Assembly (NCBI RefSeq): GCF_006861775.1
Contig: NZ_VDGG01000012.1
Coordinates: forward strand, 29,769 to 93,768
DNA: 64,000 nt
Origin: Psychrobacillus soli
GTDB lineage: Bacteria > Bacillota > Bacilli > Bacillales_A > Planococcaceae
Direction: 5' to 3'
Below are positions 17,787 to 26,820 of the stretch, in pieces (within the stretch, counting starts at the first letter, position 1; every line of letters starts with the position of its first letter). The position numbers and the translations under genes were made by a program. The notes under the pieces were generated by a model. That model saw nothing but the letters and a program-made list of their open reading frames with translations. It did no database searches and was not told where the DNA came from.

Positions 17787-18875
17787 GTGAAGAAAATTTC
17801 ATTGAAAAATATCACTAAGCAATATGATACCAATCAAGAAAAGATTCTAGAAAACTTTAATCTAGATATTTATGATAAGGAATTTATCGTCTTAGTTGGA
17901 CCTTCAGGATGTGGGAAATCAACCACTTTACGAATGATTGCCGGATTAGAAAGCATCACTTCCGGAGAACTATCGATCAATGAGCAAGTGATGAATGATG
18001 TACCTTCTAAGGATCGCGGCATTGCAATGGTATTTCAAAACTACGCACTTTTCCCGCATTTAACGGTGTTTGATAATATTGCATTCGGTTTGAAAATTAG
18101 AAAAGAAGATAAAAAAGTCATAAAGGAAAGAGTAGAGGAGACGGCTGCGAAGCTAGGGCTCACAAATTATTTAAAACGAAAACCTAAAGATTTATCTGGA
18201 GGACAAAGACAGCGTGTTGCCTTAGGAAGAGCGATCGTGCGTAATACGAATATTTTCTTAATGGATGAGCCGCTATCAAATTTAGATGCAAAGCTTCGTA
18301 TTCAAATGCGAGAGGAGATTATTCAACTACATAACCAATTAGGTACAACAACTGTTTACGTAACGCATGATCAAACGGAAGCAATGACGATGGCGTCTCG
18401 CATTGTTGTACTAAAAGATGGAGCAATTCAACAAGTTGGAACGCCACATGAAGTATATATGCATCCTGCCAATATGTTTGTAGCGAGTTTTATAGGTTCA
18501 CCAACTATAAACTTTTTAACAGTTAAAGTAACTTCTCACGCATTAAAGATAGATGAGCAGAAAATTGTCGAAATGCCACTTGATAACAGTACGCCAAATG
18601 AAATTATTATTGGTGTTCGACCGGAGGATATCGAACTTGTGAGTGAACCAGATGCGATTAAATTGACTATTCATCGTGTAGAAATGATGGGAGCAGATAA
18701 ATATGTGTACGGAGAAATAATGGGGCAAAAGTTGACAGTTCGTGTGCATAACGAATTGGATATTCAATCCAAGCAACATTTGCACATTAAACTAAACCCT
18801 CGAAAAGTACATCTGTTTGAAAAAGAAACAGGTAAGGCTATCGAAACGTTTGTTAAAGATACGGTGGTGGTATAA
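17787..18875 (+). CDS. ABC importer ATP-binding protein (UgpC/MalK class)
   Basis: ATPase of 362 residues: Walker A GPSGCGKST at 38-46, signature LSGGQRQRVAL, Walker B IFLMDEPLSNLD, and a C-terminal TOBE/OB regulatory region (IIGVRPEDIELV). This length and tail define the MalK/UgpC carbohydrate or glycerol-phosphate class. An in-frame GTG at 17775 exists, but AGGTG at 17774-17777 serves the GTG at 17787. First gene of a six-gene operon. Confidence 0.9.
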   Translation: MKKISLKNITKQYDTNQEKILENFNLDIYDKEFIVLVGPSGCGKSTTLRMIAGLESITSGELSINEQVMNDVPSKDRGIAMVFQNYALFPHLTVFDNIAFGLKIRKEDKKVIKERVEETAAKLGLTNYLKRKPKDLSGGQRQRVALGRAIVRNTNIFLMDEPLSNLDAKLRIQMREEIIQLHNQLGTTTVYVTHDQTEAMTMASRIVVLKDGAIQQVGTPHEVYMHPANMFVASFIGSPTINFLTVKVTSHALKIDEQKIVEMPLDNSTPNEIIIGVRPEDIELVSEPDAIKLTIHRVEMMGADKYVYGEIMGQKLTVRVHNELDIQSKQHLHIKLNPRKVHLFEKETGKAIETFVKDTVVV

Positions 18876-18877
18876 CG

Positions 18878-19750
18878 GTGGACCGTTTAAAAGGTTATGG
18901 CAAAATACTTTTCTTTGTAGGGATTCCGTTAGTTCCATTACTTGCATTTTGGTTCATCCCGATGTTCGTATCTCTTTGGTTAAGTACAACTGACTGGGAT
19001 TATATTAGCCCTGAGTTTAATCACGTTATGCTAGAAAACTATCAAACGATATTAACGAGCGGAAATTTCTATGCCGCATTAAAAAACACTGCATTCTTCA
19101 GTGTCATGACAGTGATCCCGACGATTATTTTCGGTCTTGTATTTGCAGCTTTACTGAAAAAAGTGATGAAAGGATCCACTCTATTTAAGTCATTGTTATT
19201 CTCGCCGTGGATTACACCAATGGTTGCGATGTCGATTGTGTGGACGTGGATTTTTCAGCCGGATGTTGGTTTATTGAACCAAATACTTGGTTGGTTTCAT
19301 TTGCCTCAGCCCTCTTGGTTAACTGATTCGAATACGGCTATGTGGGCAATTATTATCGTCACTATTTGGAAGAATGCTGGATGGGCAATGCTTTTCTATG
19401 CAGATGCATTGTCTAAAATTCCGAATGAACTGTATGAAGTAGGGAAAATGGAAGGAACTTCATGGTGGCAAAATAGTAAGTATATAACCATTCCTTTAGT
19501 TTCGCCTACGACTTTATTTTTAGTTATTATTTCGCTTATTGACGCGATACAAGCTTACGATCAAATTCAAGTGATGACACAAGGTGGTCCAGCAGGTAGT
19601 ACGAGAACGCTGTTGTACTTGTATTACCAAATGGCATTTGAGCAGTTTAATATGGGACAGGCTACAGCCTTATCCACCATTATCGTTATATTAACTGGTG
19701 TACTTGCTTTTTTACTGTTCTATACGTCGAAAAAATGGGTTCATTATTAA
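18878..19750 (+). CDS. ABC importer permease 1 (UgpA-like)
   Basis: Permease of 290 residues with six membrane helices. The cytoplasmic coupling loop EVGKMEGTSWWQNSKYITIP (~188-207) is the EAA motif of the MalF/UgpA family. GTG start lies 2 nt after the ATPase stop. It pairs with the next gene to form the membrane channel. Confidence 0.9.
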   Translation: MDRLKGYGKILFFVGIPLVPLLAFWFIPMFVSLWLSTTDWDYISPEFNHVMLENYQTILTSGNFYAALKNTAFFSVMTVIPTIIFGLVFAALLKKVMKGSTLFKSLLFSPWITPMVAMSIVWTWIFQPDVGLLNQILGWFHLPQPSWLTDSNTAMWAIIIVTIWKNAGWAMLFYADALSKIPNELYEVGKMEGTSWWQNSKYITIPLVSPTTLFLVIISLIDAIQAYDQIQVMTQGGPAGSTRTLLYLYYQMAFEQFNMGQATALSTIIVILTGVLAFLLFYTSKKWVHY

Positions 19751-19764
19751 AGGGGGCGAAGGGT

Positions 19765-20604
19765 ATGCAACAAACTTTTAATAGATCCAAATCGGTATTT
19801 CGGTATGCCTTCCTCATTGTTTTCAGCTTAATGATGGTATTTCCACTTATATGGATGATATTAAGTTCGTTAAAAACGACGGAAGAAATTTTTGCTGTAC
19901 CTATTACGCTTTTCCCGGAAACGCTACAATGGGGTAATTTCTCTGGTGCATTAGAGATGGCACCTTTTTGGTTGTATATGTTCAATAGTGCGTTTACTTC
20001 GATTTGTATCGTTATTCTTCAAGTAGTTTTGTCTAGCATGATTGCTTATGCATTAACGCAGTTGAAGTTTAAAGGAAAGTCGTTATTATTCAACTCTATT
20101 CTCATCACATATATGCTGCCAGCAGCGGCTACGTATGTTCCGAGTTATATATTGCTCTCTAAAATGGGTTTACTAGATTCATTGACAGGAATTGTTGTTT
20201 CCAACGTCGCAAGTGTCTTTACGATTTTCTTACTGCGGCAAGCTTTTATGCAAGTGCCGAAAGAGATGATTGAGGCGGCTCGTTCAGAAGGTGCAAACGA
20301 CTTTGCAGTTTTAACTAAAGTGATGATCCCAATGTGTAAATCAACTATTTTTATTGCTGGTTTAATAGGGTTTGTATCGATGTATAACAATTACTTATGG
20401 CCATCTTTAATCGTAAAAAGTGAGGATAAGTATTTAATCACTGTTGGGCTTAACCGATTTTTCACAAACGTAGGATCTTTCGCCGATACATGGCCTTTCA
20501 TAATGGCAGCAAATGTTTTAACTGTCGTACCACTTTTACTATTATTTGTACTTCTAAACAAGTGGTTTATAAAAGGTATTAGTGATAGCGGCTTAAAAGG
20601 ATAA
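19765..20604 (+). CDS. ABC importer permease 2 (UgpE-like)
   Basis: Second permease, 279 residues, six helices. The EAA loop reads EMIEAARSEGANDFAVLTKV (~173-192), typical of MalG/UgpE. The frame opens upstream at 19735, but AAGGGGGCGAAGGG immediately before ATG 19765 places the start after the preceding stop. The C-terminal GLKG ending is characteristic of this permease class. Confidence 0.9.
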   Translation: MQQTFNRSKSVFRYAFLIVFSLMMVFPLIWMILSSLKTTEEIFAVPITLFPETLQWGNFSGALEMAPFWLYMFNSAFTSICIVILQVVLSSMIAYALTQLKFKGKSLLFNSILITYMLPAAATYVPSYILLSKMGLLDSLTGIVVSNVASVFTIFLLRQAFMQVPKEMIEAARSEGANDFAVLTKVMIPMCKSTIFIAGLIGFVSMYNNYLWPSLIVKSEDKYLITVGLNRFFTNVGSFADTWPFIMAANVLTVVPLLLLFVLLNKWFIKGISDSGLKG

Positions 20605-20626
20605 AAAACAAAAAGGAGTGTTTCAA

Positions 20627-21934
20627 ATGAAGAAGAATCTATTATTTGCTATTATCGTGTCGGCATTATTGATGATATTAGCAGCGTGTTCAAGTAAAAG
20701 CGAGGAAGGCAGTACAGGAACAGCAAGTGAATCATCTGGTCCAACTACCATTGAGTTTTGGTATGGTCTTGGTAGTGAAGCAGATCTAAAAATGAAAGAA
20801 ATTATCGATGGGTTTAATAAATCCCAAGATGAAGTAATCGTGAAAGCAGTGCCTCAAGCAAGCTATTCGGAAACATATCAAAAGCTACAAGCAGCAATTG
20901 CAGCGAAGGATGCACCGGGTTTATTCATCACAGGGTCTAGTTCACTTGTAGATTTAGCGAGTAAATCAGCATTAGCACCGTTAAATAAGTATGCAAGTGA
21001 AGATAGCATTTACGATAAAGAAGATTTCTTAGATGTATTTATCGATGCTGCTTATATTGGTGACGAGTTATATGCATTACCAGCTTATGGGTCAACACAA
21101 GTGATGTATTTTAGAAAAGATATTTATGAACAAGCAGGGATGGATCCAAAAGAAGTATTTGCGTCTTGGGAAAACGTAGCAGAAGCATCTAAAAAGTTAC
21201 AAGCACAAGGTGTAGTAGAGTATGGTCATTTACCGATGTGGGGTAGCGGAAACTTAATAGATATCGCTTTGAGTAATGGCGGAGAAATTATTAGTGAAGA
21301 TGGAAAAGAAGTATTAATTGATAGCGATGCATGGGTGGATGCTTGGGAATTTATTCGTAAGCAAATTCACGAAGAAAAAACGATGAAAGTTAACTCTGGT
21401 GGACAGGGCTGGGAATATTGGTATAAAACAATCGACGAAGTATTGGCAGGTAAAGCAGCTGGATACACTGGTTCATCAGGAGATAAAGGTGATCTCGACT
21501 TTACGGTTATTGACTCCATCCCACAACCAGGTTTAAACGGTAATGCAGCAGCCCCTACCGTAGGTGCATTGTTTATGGCTGTTCCAGCGGTTAATAGCGA
21601 TGAAGAAATTGCAGCGGCATATAAATTTATGAGCTATTTCTCGAGTAGCGAAGTGAATGTGGATTGGGCTGAACATATTGGGTATATTCCAGTTCGTGAA
21701 TCTGCAATGGAAGTACCTGAATATGCAGCGTTTATCGAGGAAAACCCTTATGCAGGAATACCATATAAACAAGCATTGACTGGTTCACCAGATTTCGTAG
21801 ATCCAACTGGCGGTAAAATTGTTGATGCAATCTCCATTGCAGCAGACAAAGTAGAACTTCAAAATGTTTCCGTAGAAGAAGCATTAAAAGAAGCGAAGAA
21901 AGTAGCGCAAGAAGCGTTAGATGAACTGAACTAA
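20627..21934 (+). CDS. Extracellular solute-binding lipoprotein (family 1)
   Basis: Lipoprotein of 435 residues: signal peptide with lipobox LAAC (Cys21), a Ser/Gly/Glu-rich linker, then a family-1 solute-binding domain beginning TIEFWYGLG, as in UgpB and sugar-binding proteins. ATG 20627 follows AAAGGAG; the upstream GTG at 20618 is not needed. The TIEFWYG start and the phosphatase neighbours favour a glycerophosphodiester or phospho-compound ligand, but sugar cannot be excluded. Confidence 0.88.
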   Translation: MKKNLLFAIIVSALLMILAACSSKSEEGSTGTASESSGPTTIEFWYGLGSEADLKMKEIIDGFNKSQDEVIVKAVPQASYSETYQKLQAAIAAKDAPGLFITGSSSLVDLASKSALAPLNKYASEDSIYDKEDFLDVFIDAAYIGDELYALPAYGSTQVMYFRKDIYEQAGMDPKEVFASWENVAEASKKLQAQGVVEYGHLPMWGSGNLIDIALSNGGEIISEDGKEVLIDSDAWVDAWEFIRKQIHEEKTMKVNSGGQGWEYWYKTIDEVLAGKAAGYTGSSGDKGDLDFTVIDSIPQPGLNGNAAAPTVGALFMAVPAVNSDEEIAAAYKFMSYFSSSEVNVDWAEHIGYIPVRESAMEVPEYAAFIEENPYAGIPYKQALTGSPDFVDPTGGKIVDAISIAADKVELQNVSVEEALKEAKKVAQEALDELN

Positions 21935-21955
21935 AAAATAGGGCAGGGTGAGTGC

Positions 21956-23374
21956 ATGATACAAAATACGATCAAGCTGGAACTAATGGATGATACAAGC
22001 GAAAGAGTGATTCATAATACATTTACATTCGATGTTTCAGAGAATATACAATCTATCGGTCTACAACTATATCATCGAGAAAGTATTTGGGGCACTTATT
22101 TAGTATACGATCCGACCGGGCAATTACGCGCACAATATGTTACAGGTAAAACACCACAACCAATTGTTATTCATGAACAAATGGAAGGGACAAGTCCTTA
22201 TACAACGGCCGGATCTATTTCAGTAGGTACATGGACAATCGAAGTAATTGCTACTGTTGCTAATAAGGAAAATATAGAAAAACCTTTTATAGAGGTGCAA
22301 TTCGATACGGAAAGAACAGATCGATCGACAAATGAGTTGTATTGGAATGAAATGGCTGGTAATCCAGAGCGAATCGTACAGAACGAGGCTAGATGGTACA
22401 AAGGTGATTTTCATACGCATACCATTTATTCGGACGGTCAAATGACGAGAGAAGAAAATATGGCAAGTGCGAAAAACCAACAATTAGATTTCTTTGTTGC
22501 GACCGATCACAATATCGTGCCAACTTCTTGGGTAAATGATACATCAGTGCTGGTATTACCGGGGATAGAAGTAACTGCACCATTAGGGCATTTCAATATT
22601 TTGAATACAAATTGTTCCCCGTTCGAGGATTGTCATCTAGGGGATATGCTGACAGAACAAGGCATGAATAATATTATTGCTGGGCAATATGGAAACGCGC
22701 TAATTTCGATTAATCATCCATTTTTAACGGAATGGAAATGGCTGTTTAACGATACGCCATTAAATAAAGTAGATACGTTAGAAGTTTGGAATGATCCGAC
22801 GTATGGATACAATCCACAGGCGACGGAATGGGCATTAATTGCTTGGGACATGCTGTTAAAAGACGGTCATCGTATTACCGGAATTGGTGGTTCAGATTCA
22901 CATTTGAAACCTGAAGAACGCTATGAAGGTAGTGAAGAAGCTTCTCTTATCGGTGATCCTGGCACATTCGTATACTGTGAAGGGCTGTCTGTTACGAATC
23001 TTATAACAGCAGTGAAACAGGGACATGTTGTCGTTTCAAGAGGTGAAAAAATTAGCTGCCAACTGGAACAATTCATAGCTGGCGATCAATGTGATAGGTC
23101 GACAGGTGAAATAAAAGTAAGTATCGATACAAATGAAGCCATTGAAATAGAATGGGTTGTGGATGGTGAGGTTGTATCGAAAATAATGGATAATCACGCG
23201 AGCTATCTATTCAATTGGAGCGACGATGCTTACCATTATATTCGAGTGAATGTACGAAGAGCAGACGGTACACTTTATGGGTTTACAAATCCAATTTACT
23301 TTAACGATAAGAACCCATCCCTTCATACATGGGGACAACTTCTAGAGCTTATGAAGGAGCATGTGCATGATTAA
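21956..23374 (+). CDS. PHP-domain phosphoesterase, CehA/McbA-like
   Basis: Metallohydrolase of 472 residues without a signal peptide. The N-terminal ~140 residues form a beta-rich domain; the PHP domain follows with GDFHTHTIYSDG (~145-156), VATDHN (~180-185), INHPF (~249-253) and GGSDSH (~311-316), the metal-binding His/Asp sets of the family. CehA/McbA relatives hydrolyse carbamate or phosphodiester bonds. Between an importer and a HAD phosphatase it probably opens an imported (phospho)diester. Coupled to the HAD gene by an 8-nt overlap. Confidence 0.85.
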   Translation: MIQNTIKLELMDDTSERVIHNTFTFDVSENIQSIGLQLYHRESIWGTYLVYDPTGQLRAQYVTGKTPQPIVIHEQMEGTSPYTTAGSISVGTWTIEVIATVANKENIEKPFIEVQFDTERTDRSTNELYWNEMAGNPERIVQNEARWYKGDFHTHTIYSDGQMTREENMASAKNQQLDFFVATDHNIVPTSWVNDTSVLVLPGIEVTAPLGHFNILNTNCSPFEDCHLGDMLTEQGMNNIIAGQYGNALISINHPFLTEWKWLFNDTPLNKVDTLEVWNDPTYGYNPQATEWALIAWDMLLKDGHRITGIGGSDSHLKPEERYEGSEEASLIGDPGTFVYCEGLSVTNLITAVKQGHVVVSRGEKISCQLEQFIAGDQCDRSTGEIKVSIDTNEAIEIEWVVDGEVVSKIMDNHASYLFNWSDDAYHYIRVNVRRADGTLYGFTNPIYFNDKNPSLHTWGQLLELMKEHVHD

Positions 23375-24077
23375 AGGTATTTTGTTTGATAAAGATGGGA
23401 CATTAATCGAGTTCAATAGCTTATGGATTGAGTCCACTTACGAATTTTTAGAAAGTATTACCCGAATTCATAACCAGGAAGAAAAATTAGAGGAACTTGC
23501 CTACAAAGTAGGATTAGAAGGCAAAACAGTTCGCGAAGACAGCGCGCTTGCTGGAAAAACATCAGTCGATTTAGCGGAAATTATTAGTGATATGTTAAAG
23601 GTAGATTGTGAAGAAATCTTAAAAGAATTGGATCGCTTTTACTATGAGAAGGTAAAAGAAAAACCTGAAAACATCAAACCTGTTTGTGATTTACAACAGC
23701 TATTTGCGCAGTTAAAATCAAACGGCTTAAAAATTGGTATTGTGACTGCTGATAACTATGATGTGACAAAATTTATTCTCGACATGCTTAAGCTAACGGA
23801 GCAAGTGGATTTTATTGCGACGGCTGATCTATATGATAAAAAACCAAATATAGAAGCACTGCAAGTGTTTTGTGACGAACAAAATTTGCAACTAGATGAA
23901 GTGATTCATATTGGAGATACATCGATTGACATGGAATTTTCCAAGCATTGTTGTTATGGAGTTGGTGTCCTCACAGGCATAGGCACGAAACCAGCATTAT
24001 TAAAATATACTCCCTATGTGTTGAATAATGTTGCGGAATTAATTAATCAAGACGGAGAGTTATCACTTCCGGCTTGA
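23367..24077 (+). CDS. HAD-superfamily phosphatase
   Basis: HAD hydrolase of 236 residues: motif I DKDGTL (~8-13), motif II Thr in GIVTADN (~125), Lys in DKKPN, motif IV HIGDTSIDMEF (~184-194). The first motif Asp-Lys-Asp instead of Asp-x-Asp with a small x is tolerated in this family. AAGGAG 7 nt upstream selects ATG 23367, overlapping the PHP gene. Likely dephosphorylates the product of the PHP enzyme, releasing phosphate. Last gene of the operon. Confidence 0.85.
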   Translation: MIKGILFDKDGTLIEFNSLWIESTYEFLESITRIHNQEEKLEELAYKVGLEGKTVREDSALAGKTSVDLAEIISDMLKVDCEEILKELDRFYYEKVKEKPENIKPVCDLQQLFAQLKSNGLKIGIVTADNYDVTKFILDMLKLTEQVDFIATADLYDKKPNIEALQVFCDEQNLQLDEVIHIGDTSIDMEFSKHCCYGVGVLTGIGTKPALLKYTPYVLNNVAELINQDGELSLPA

Positions 24078-24080
24078 ATG

Positions 24081-24116
24081 AAAGCTGTTAAACCTAGCTA
24101 GGTTTAACAGCTTTTT
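24081..24116 (+). terminator. Strong operon terminator
   Basis: AAGCTGTTAAACCTA/TAGGTTTAACAGCTT is a near-perfect long stem followed by T5. It ends the importer-PHP-HAD operon. Confidence 0.9.
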
Positions 24117-24261
24117 ATGTTCTTTTGTGTCACACAAAGTTAGAAGCGATTCAAAATAGTGGTGACTGAGTTGCTGTGCGTAAATCAAGGGACACTTATC
24201 TTTTTTGTCTATGGAATATGCTATAAACAATAGAAGATAAGGAGAGTCGTATAGTGAGGTT

Positions 24262-24792
24262 ATGAAGCGTCGCAGGTCTCGACAGCAGGATGGTAACGAT
24301 ACATCCGTCTATGTTATGGGAGCGGTAAGGCAAAAACAAAAGTTGAACCAACATGAAAATAAAAAGGAAAAAGAAACTTACCAACAGATAGGTGTTGGAA
24401 AATATTTCCGTCAATCCAGTCGTTACATTTTGAATTATCGATTACTCGGCTATCAGTTTTTTCAGCCTTATTATGATAAAAGCTATGATGAAATTAACCT
24501 TCCACCGTCCTGATTTAATACACCAGAAAATATGATCCTCAATTATTTCAGCATTTTACGGGAAGCTGAAAACCTAACAAGCCAACTTACTGGAGGTTGC
24601 GGTACAGTCGGAGAGGCTAGGATCCAGGTTTTAACCTTATTCTTACAGTTGAAGGAGGGCGAAGGACAGACAAACGCCATAAGATTATCGAAAAAAGAGA
24701 GGTTGGTCGTGACGTCAGTCATGACCAGCCTCTCTCCGAAATCACTCGGTAATGATATAGCATCAAGTTTGTCCAAAGCCCTCCGAAAATGA
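24262..24792 (+). pseudogene. Interrupted frame with weak Uma2/DUF820 resemblance
   Basis: One reading frame runs 24262-24792 but is broken by TGA at 24511-24513. The part before the stop (KEKETYQQIGVGKYF, then YILNYRLLGYQFF) weakly resembles the C-terminal half of Uma2 family proteins, a PD-(D/E)XK nuclease-like family. The part after it is unassigned. The expected N-terminal catalytic half is missing. Best read as a decayed or transferred fragment; recognition is tentative. Confidence 0.35.
24691..24735 (-). terminator. Strong minus-strand terminator lacking a gene
   Basis: AGAGAGGTTGGTC and GACCAGCCTCTCT with inner GTGAC/GTCAT form an 18-bp stem with wobble pairs; on the minus strand it is followed by T6. 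No intact minus-strand gene lies upstream of it. Confidence 0.6.
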
Positions 24793-24832
24793 TGGAAACA
24801 GGTTTTGAACTTAAATGGCGCTTAAGCTTTTC

Positions 24833-24949
24833 TTATAATAATTTTTGTTCAGGTGATTTTATAAGCGTAGCTGTTTCTATTATTGGAATCTCTCCATTCA
24901 TGCGTTCTCCTGATATTTCCTCAAGAATCGTGTGAAAGTTATACAAATG
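24833..24949 (-). pseudogene. C-terminal coding remnant, unknown
   Basis: A minus-strand frame of 38 codons between stops reads like a real protein tail (LYNFHTILEEISGERMNGEI, ending SPEQKLL). It lies upstream of the orphan minus-strand terminator, as a gene end should. I do not recognise the family. No convincing start codon; probably the end of a deleted gene. Confidence 0.3.
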
Positions 24950-25159
24950 CTACTTCATGAGTCCCCTTTCTCCGAAGTTTTCCCCAACTTACTCACAAAT
25001 TATTATTCTGGACTATTTATCCACTCAGTTGTCGAAAAAAATCACATAACTTATACACTGCTTATCCCCAATTCATGTATAACTATAGCGTAATGTTTAT
25101 CCTCATCATTTAAGGGAAATTACTTGATAAGCAAATGCTAAAAGGAGAGGGTATGTTTT
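24950..25159. other. AT-rich gap before the oxidase-like gene
   Basis: Nothing identifiable as a gene. It contains several short AT-rich blocks and the AAAGGAGAGG ribosome site of the next gene at 25140-25149. Confidence 0.4.
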
Positions 25160-26767
25160 ATGGATAAAACTGTTGCTGAAGTAATACTGGATCAATTGTC
25201 ACTTTTAGGAGTCAAGCGTATTTACGGCGTCGTTGGAGATGCAATTATAGGGCTGTTGGATGCAATGGCCAAACAGGACAGGATTGAGTTTATTCCTGTG
25301 AAACATGAATCTGTCGCAGCATTCATGGCTTCTGCTGAGGCTAAGTTGACGGGGAAGCTTGCGGTATGCACAGCTACAATGGGACCAGGAGCAGCTAATC
25401 TACTAAATGGTCTTGGAGATGCTTATTCAGATAAAGCTCCTGTCCTAGCGATTACCGGTCAGGCACCACGCAATAAAATAGGCACAGATTATCAACAGTA
25501 TGTGGATCAACAGGAACTTTTCAAGCCATTTGCTACTTACTCAGCAAATCTTGCAAGTGAGGATGCTATAGTGGATCTACTTCAAAAGGCTGCTCAAACA
25601 TCGCTTCAGCAGCGTGCCGTCACACATCTGTCTATACCAAAAGATTTGTTCCAGGTAAAGACAGATGCGAAAGCTCGTGCACTGCCGACAGTAATAGAAG
25701 GAACAGCCTCTTTTCAAACGGAAGATTTAAAAGAAGTGGCGGCAGTGATGAAAACAGCAAAAAAACCAATTATTCTTGCCGGAGCAGGAGCGAAAAAGGC
25801 AGCTTCTTCTGTGGAAGAACTCGCTGAAACCTGGGGAGCGGGTATTCTCACCAGCTTGGGTGGCAAAGGACTGTTTCAAGAATCTACGTCATCTCTTCTT
25901 CAAGGAATTGGAGAAGGGGGAAATCCTCATGCAGCCGAAGTTTTTAAACAAGCTGATGTTGTCCTTCTTGTGGGAGTGACTTGGTGGCCAGAGGGGTACG
26001 TGCCTAATAATGCTCGAATTATTCAAATTGACACCCACTTCGCAACTGCCCATAAAGGAATTCCAACGGAGCTTGGGGTCAATGGTAAAGCAGAGCAAGT
26101 GGTCCCACTTTTGCTACAAAGTTTAGAAGGTCATCAAAAGAATGCTGCATGGAACACTCAAATAGAGGAAGCAAAAGTAAAATGGGCTGCCCAAAATGAG
26201 GAGGAAGGTCAGATTACTGGTTCGCCTATCCATCCATCTCGTATAGTTCGAGCAATTGAACGAACGGTCGCAGAAGATGCGGTACTTACATTGGATACAG
26301 GAGATATAACGGTATGGATGAACCGCAATTTTCGTCAAATTCAGCAGTCTGTTCTATTTTCAGGTTATTGGCGCTCGATGGGTTTCGGCCTTCCAGCGGC
26401 TATCGCGGCAAAGCTTGTGCAGCCTGAAAAACAAGTCATCGCCATAGTTGGAGATGGAGGGCTTCAGATGACGCTTGCCGATCTCTTAACTGCAACTCGC
26501 TATAACCTAGACATTACGGTTCTGGTTTTTAATAACGGGTCCCTACAAATGGAAAGTGACAAAATCCAAGCGGCCGGAGATAGGGAACTGGGAACGCAAT
26601 TGACTAACCCAGATTTTGTACAAGTAGCTGAAGCATGTGGATGGACAGGATTCCGCGCCGATACGGATAGTGAATTAGAATCGATTCTCGAAGATGCTAT
26701 CCGAACTACTGGTCCAGTATTAGTCGATATCTACACAGCACAGGCATTTTTTCCAGAAACAGAGTGA
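25160..26767 (+). CDS. ThDP-dependent enzyme, pyruvate oxidase-like (YdaP type)
   Basis: Enzyme of 535 residues with the three POX/ALS domains: an N-terminal pyrimidine-binding domain with catalytic Glu50 in KHESVAAFMA, a central domain, and a C-terminal ThDP site VGDGGLQM...VFNNGS (~430-460). Closest in plan to YdaP/PoxB pyruvate oxidases, though acetolactate-synthase-like activity cannot be excluded. Slightly shorter than typical (~570). A ribosome site AAAGGAGAGG precedes ATG 25160. Isolated and bordered upstream by decayed DNA, so it may have arrived by transfer. Confidence 0.82.
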   Translation: MDKTVAEVILDQLSLLGVKRIYGVVGDAIIGLLDAMAKQDRIEFIPVKHESVAAFMASAEAKLTGKLAVCTATMGPGAANLLNGLGDAYSDKAPVLAITGQAPRNKIGTDYQQYVDQQELFKPFATYSANLASEDAIVDLLQKAAQTSLQQRAVTHLSIPKDLFQVKTDAKARALPTVIEGTASFQTEDLKEVAAVMKTAKKPIILAGAGAKKAASSVEELAETWGAGILTSLGGKGLFQESTSSLLQGIGEGGNPHAAEVFKQADVVLLVGVTWWPEGYVPNNARIIQIDTHFATAHKGIPTELGVNGKAEQVVPLLLQSLEGHQKNAAWNTQIEEAKVKWAAQNEEEGQITGSPIHPSRIVRAIERTVAEDAVLTLDTGDITVWMNRNFRQIQQSVLFSGYWRSMGFGLPAAIAAKLVQPEKQVIAIVGDGGLQMTLADLLTATRYNLDITVLVFNNGSLQMESDKIQAAGDRELGTQLTNPDFVQVAEACGWTGFRADTDSELESILEDAIRTTGPVLVDIYTAQAFFPETE

Positions 26768-26779
26768 TTATATACTTAT

Positions 26780-26815
26780 AAAAAAAGGCAGAATGCTAAA
26801 TACATTCTGCCTTTT
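26780..26815. terminator. Bidirectional terminator
   Basis: AAAAGGCAGAATG/CATTCTGCCTTTT around a 7-nt loop, between the convergent oxidase-like and TetR genes. Confidence 0.88.
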
Positions 26816-26820
26816 ACTAT

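Noticed and set aside
24532..24792. Separate 86-residue gene
   Set aside because: Same frame as the upstream fragment, no ribosome site, hence treated as part of one broken frame.
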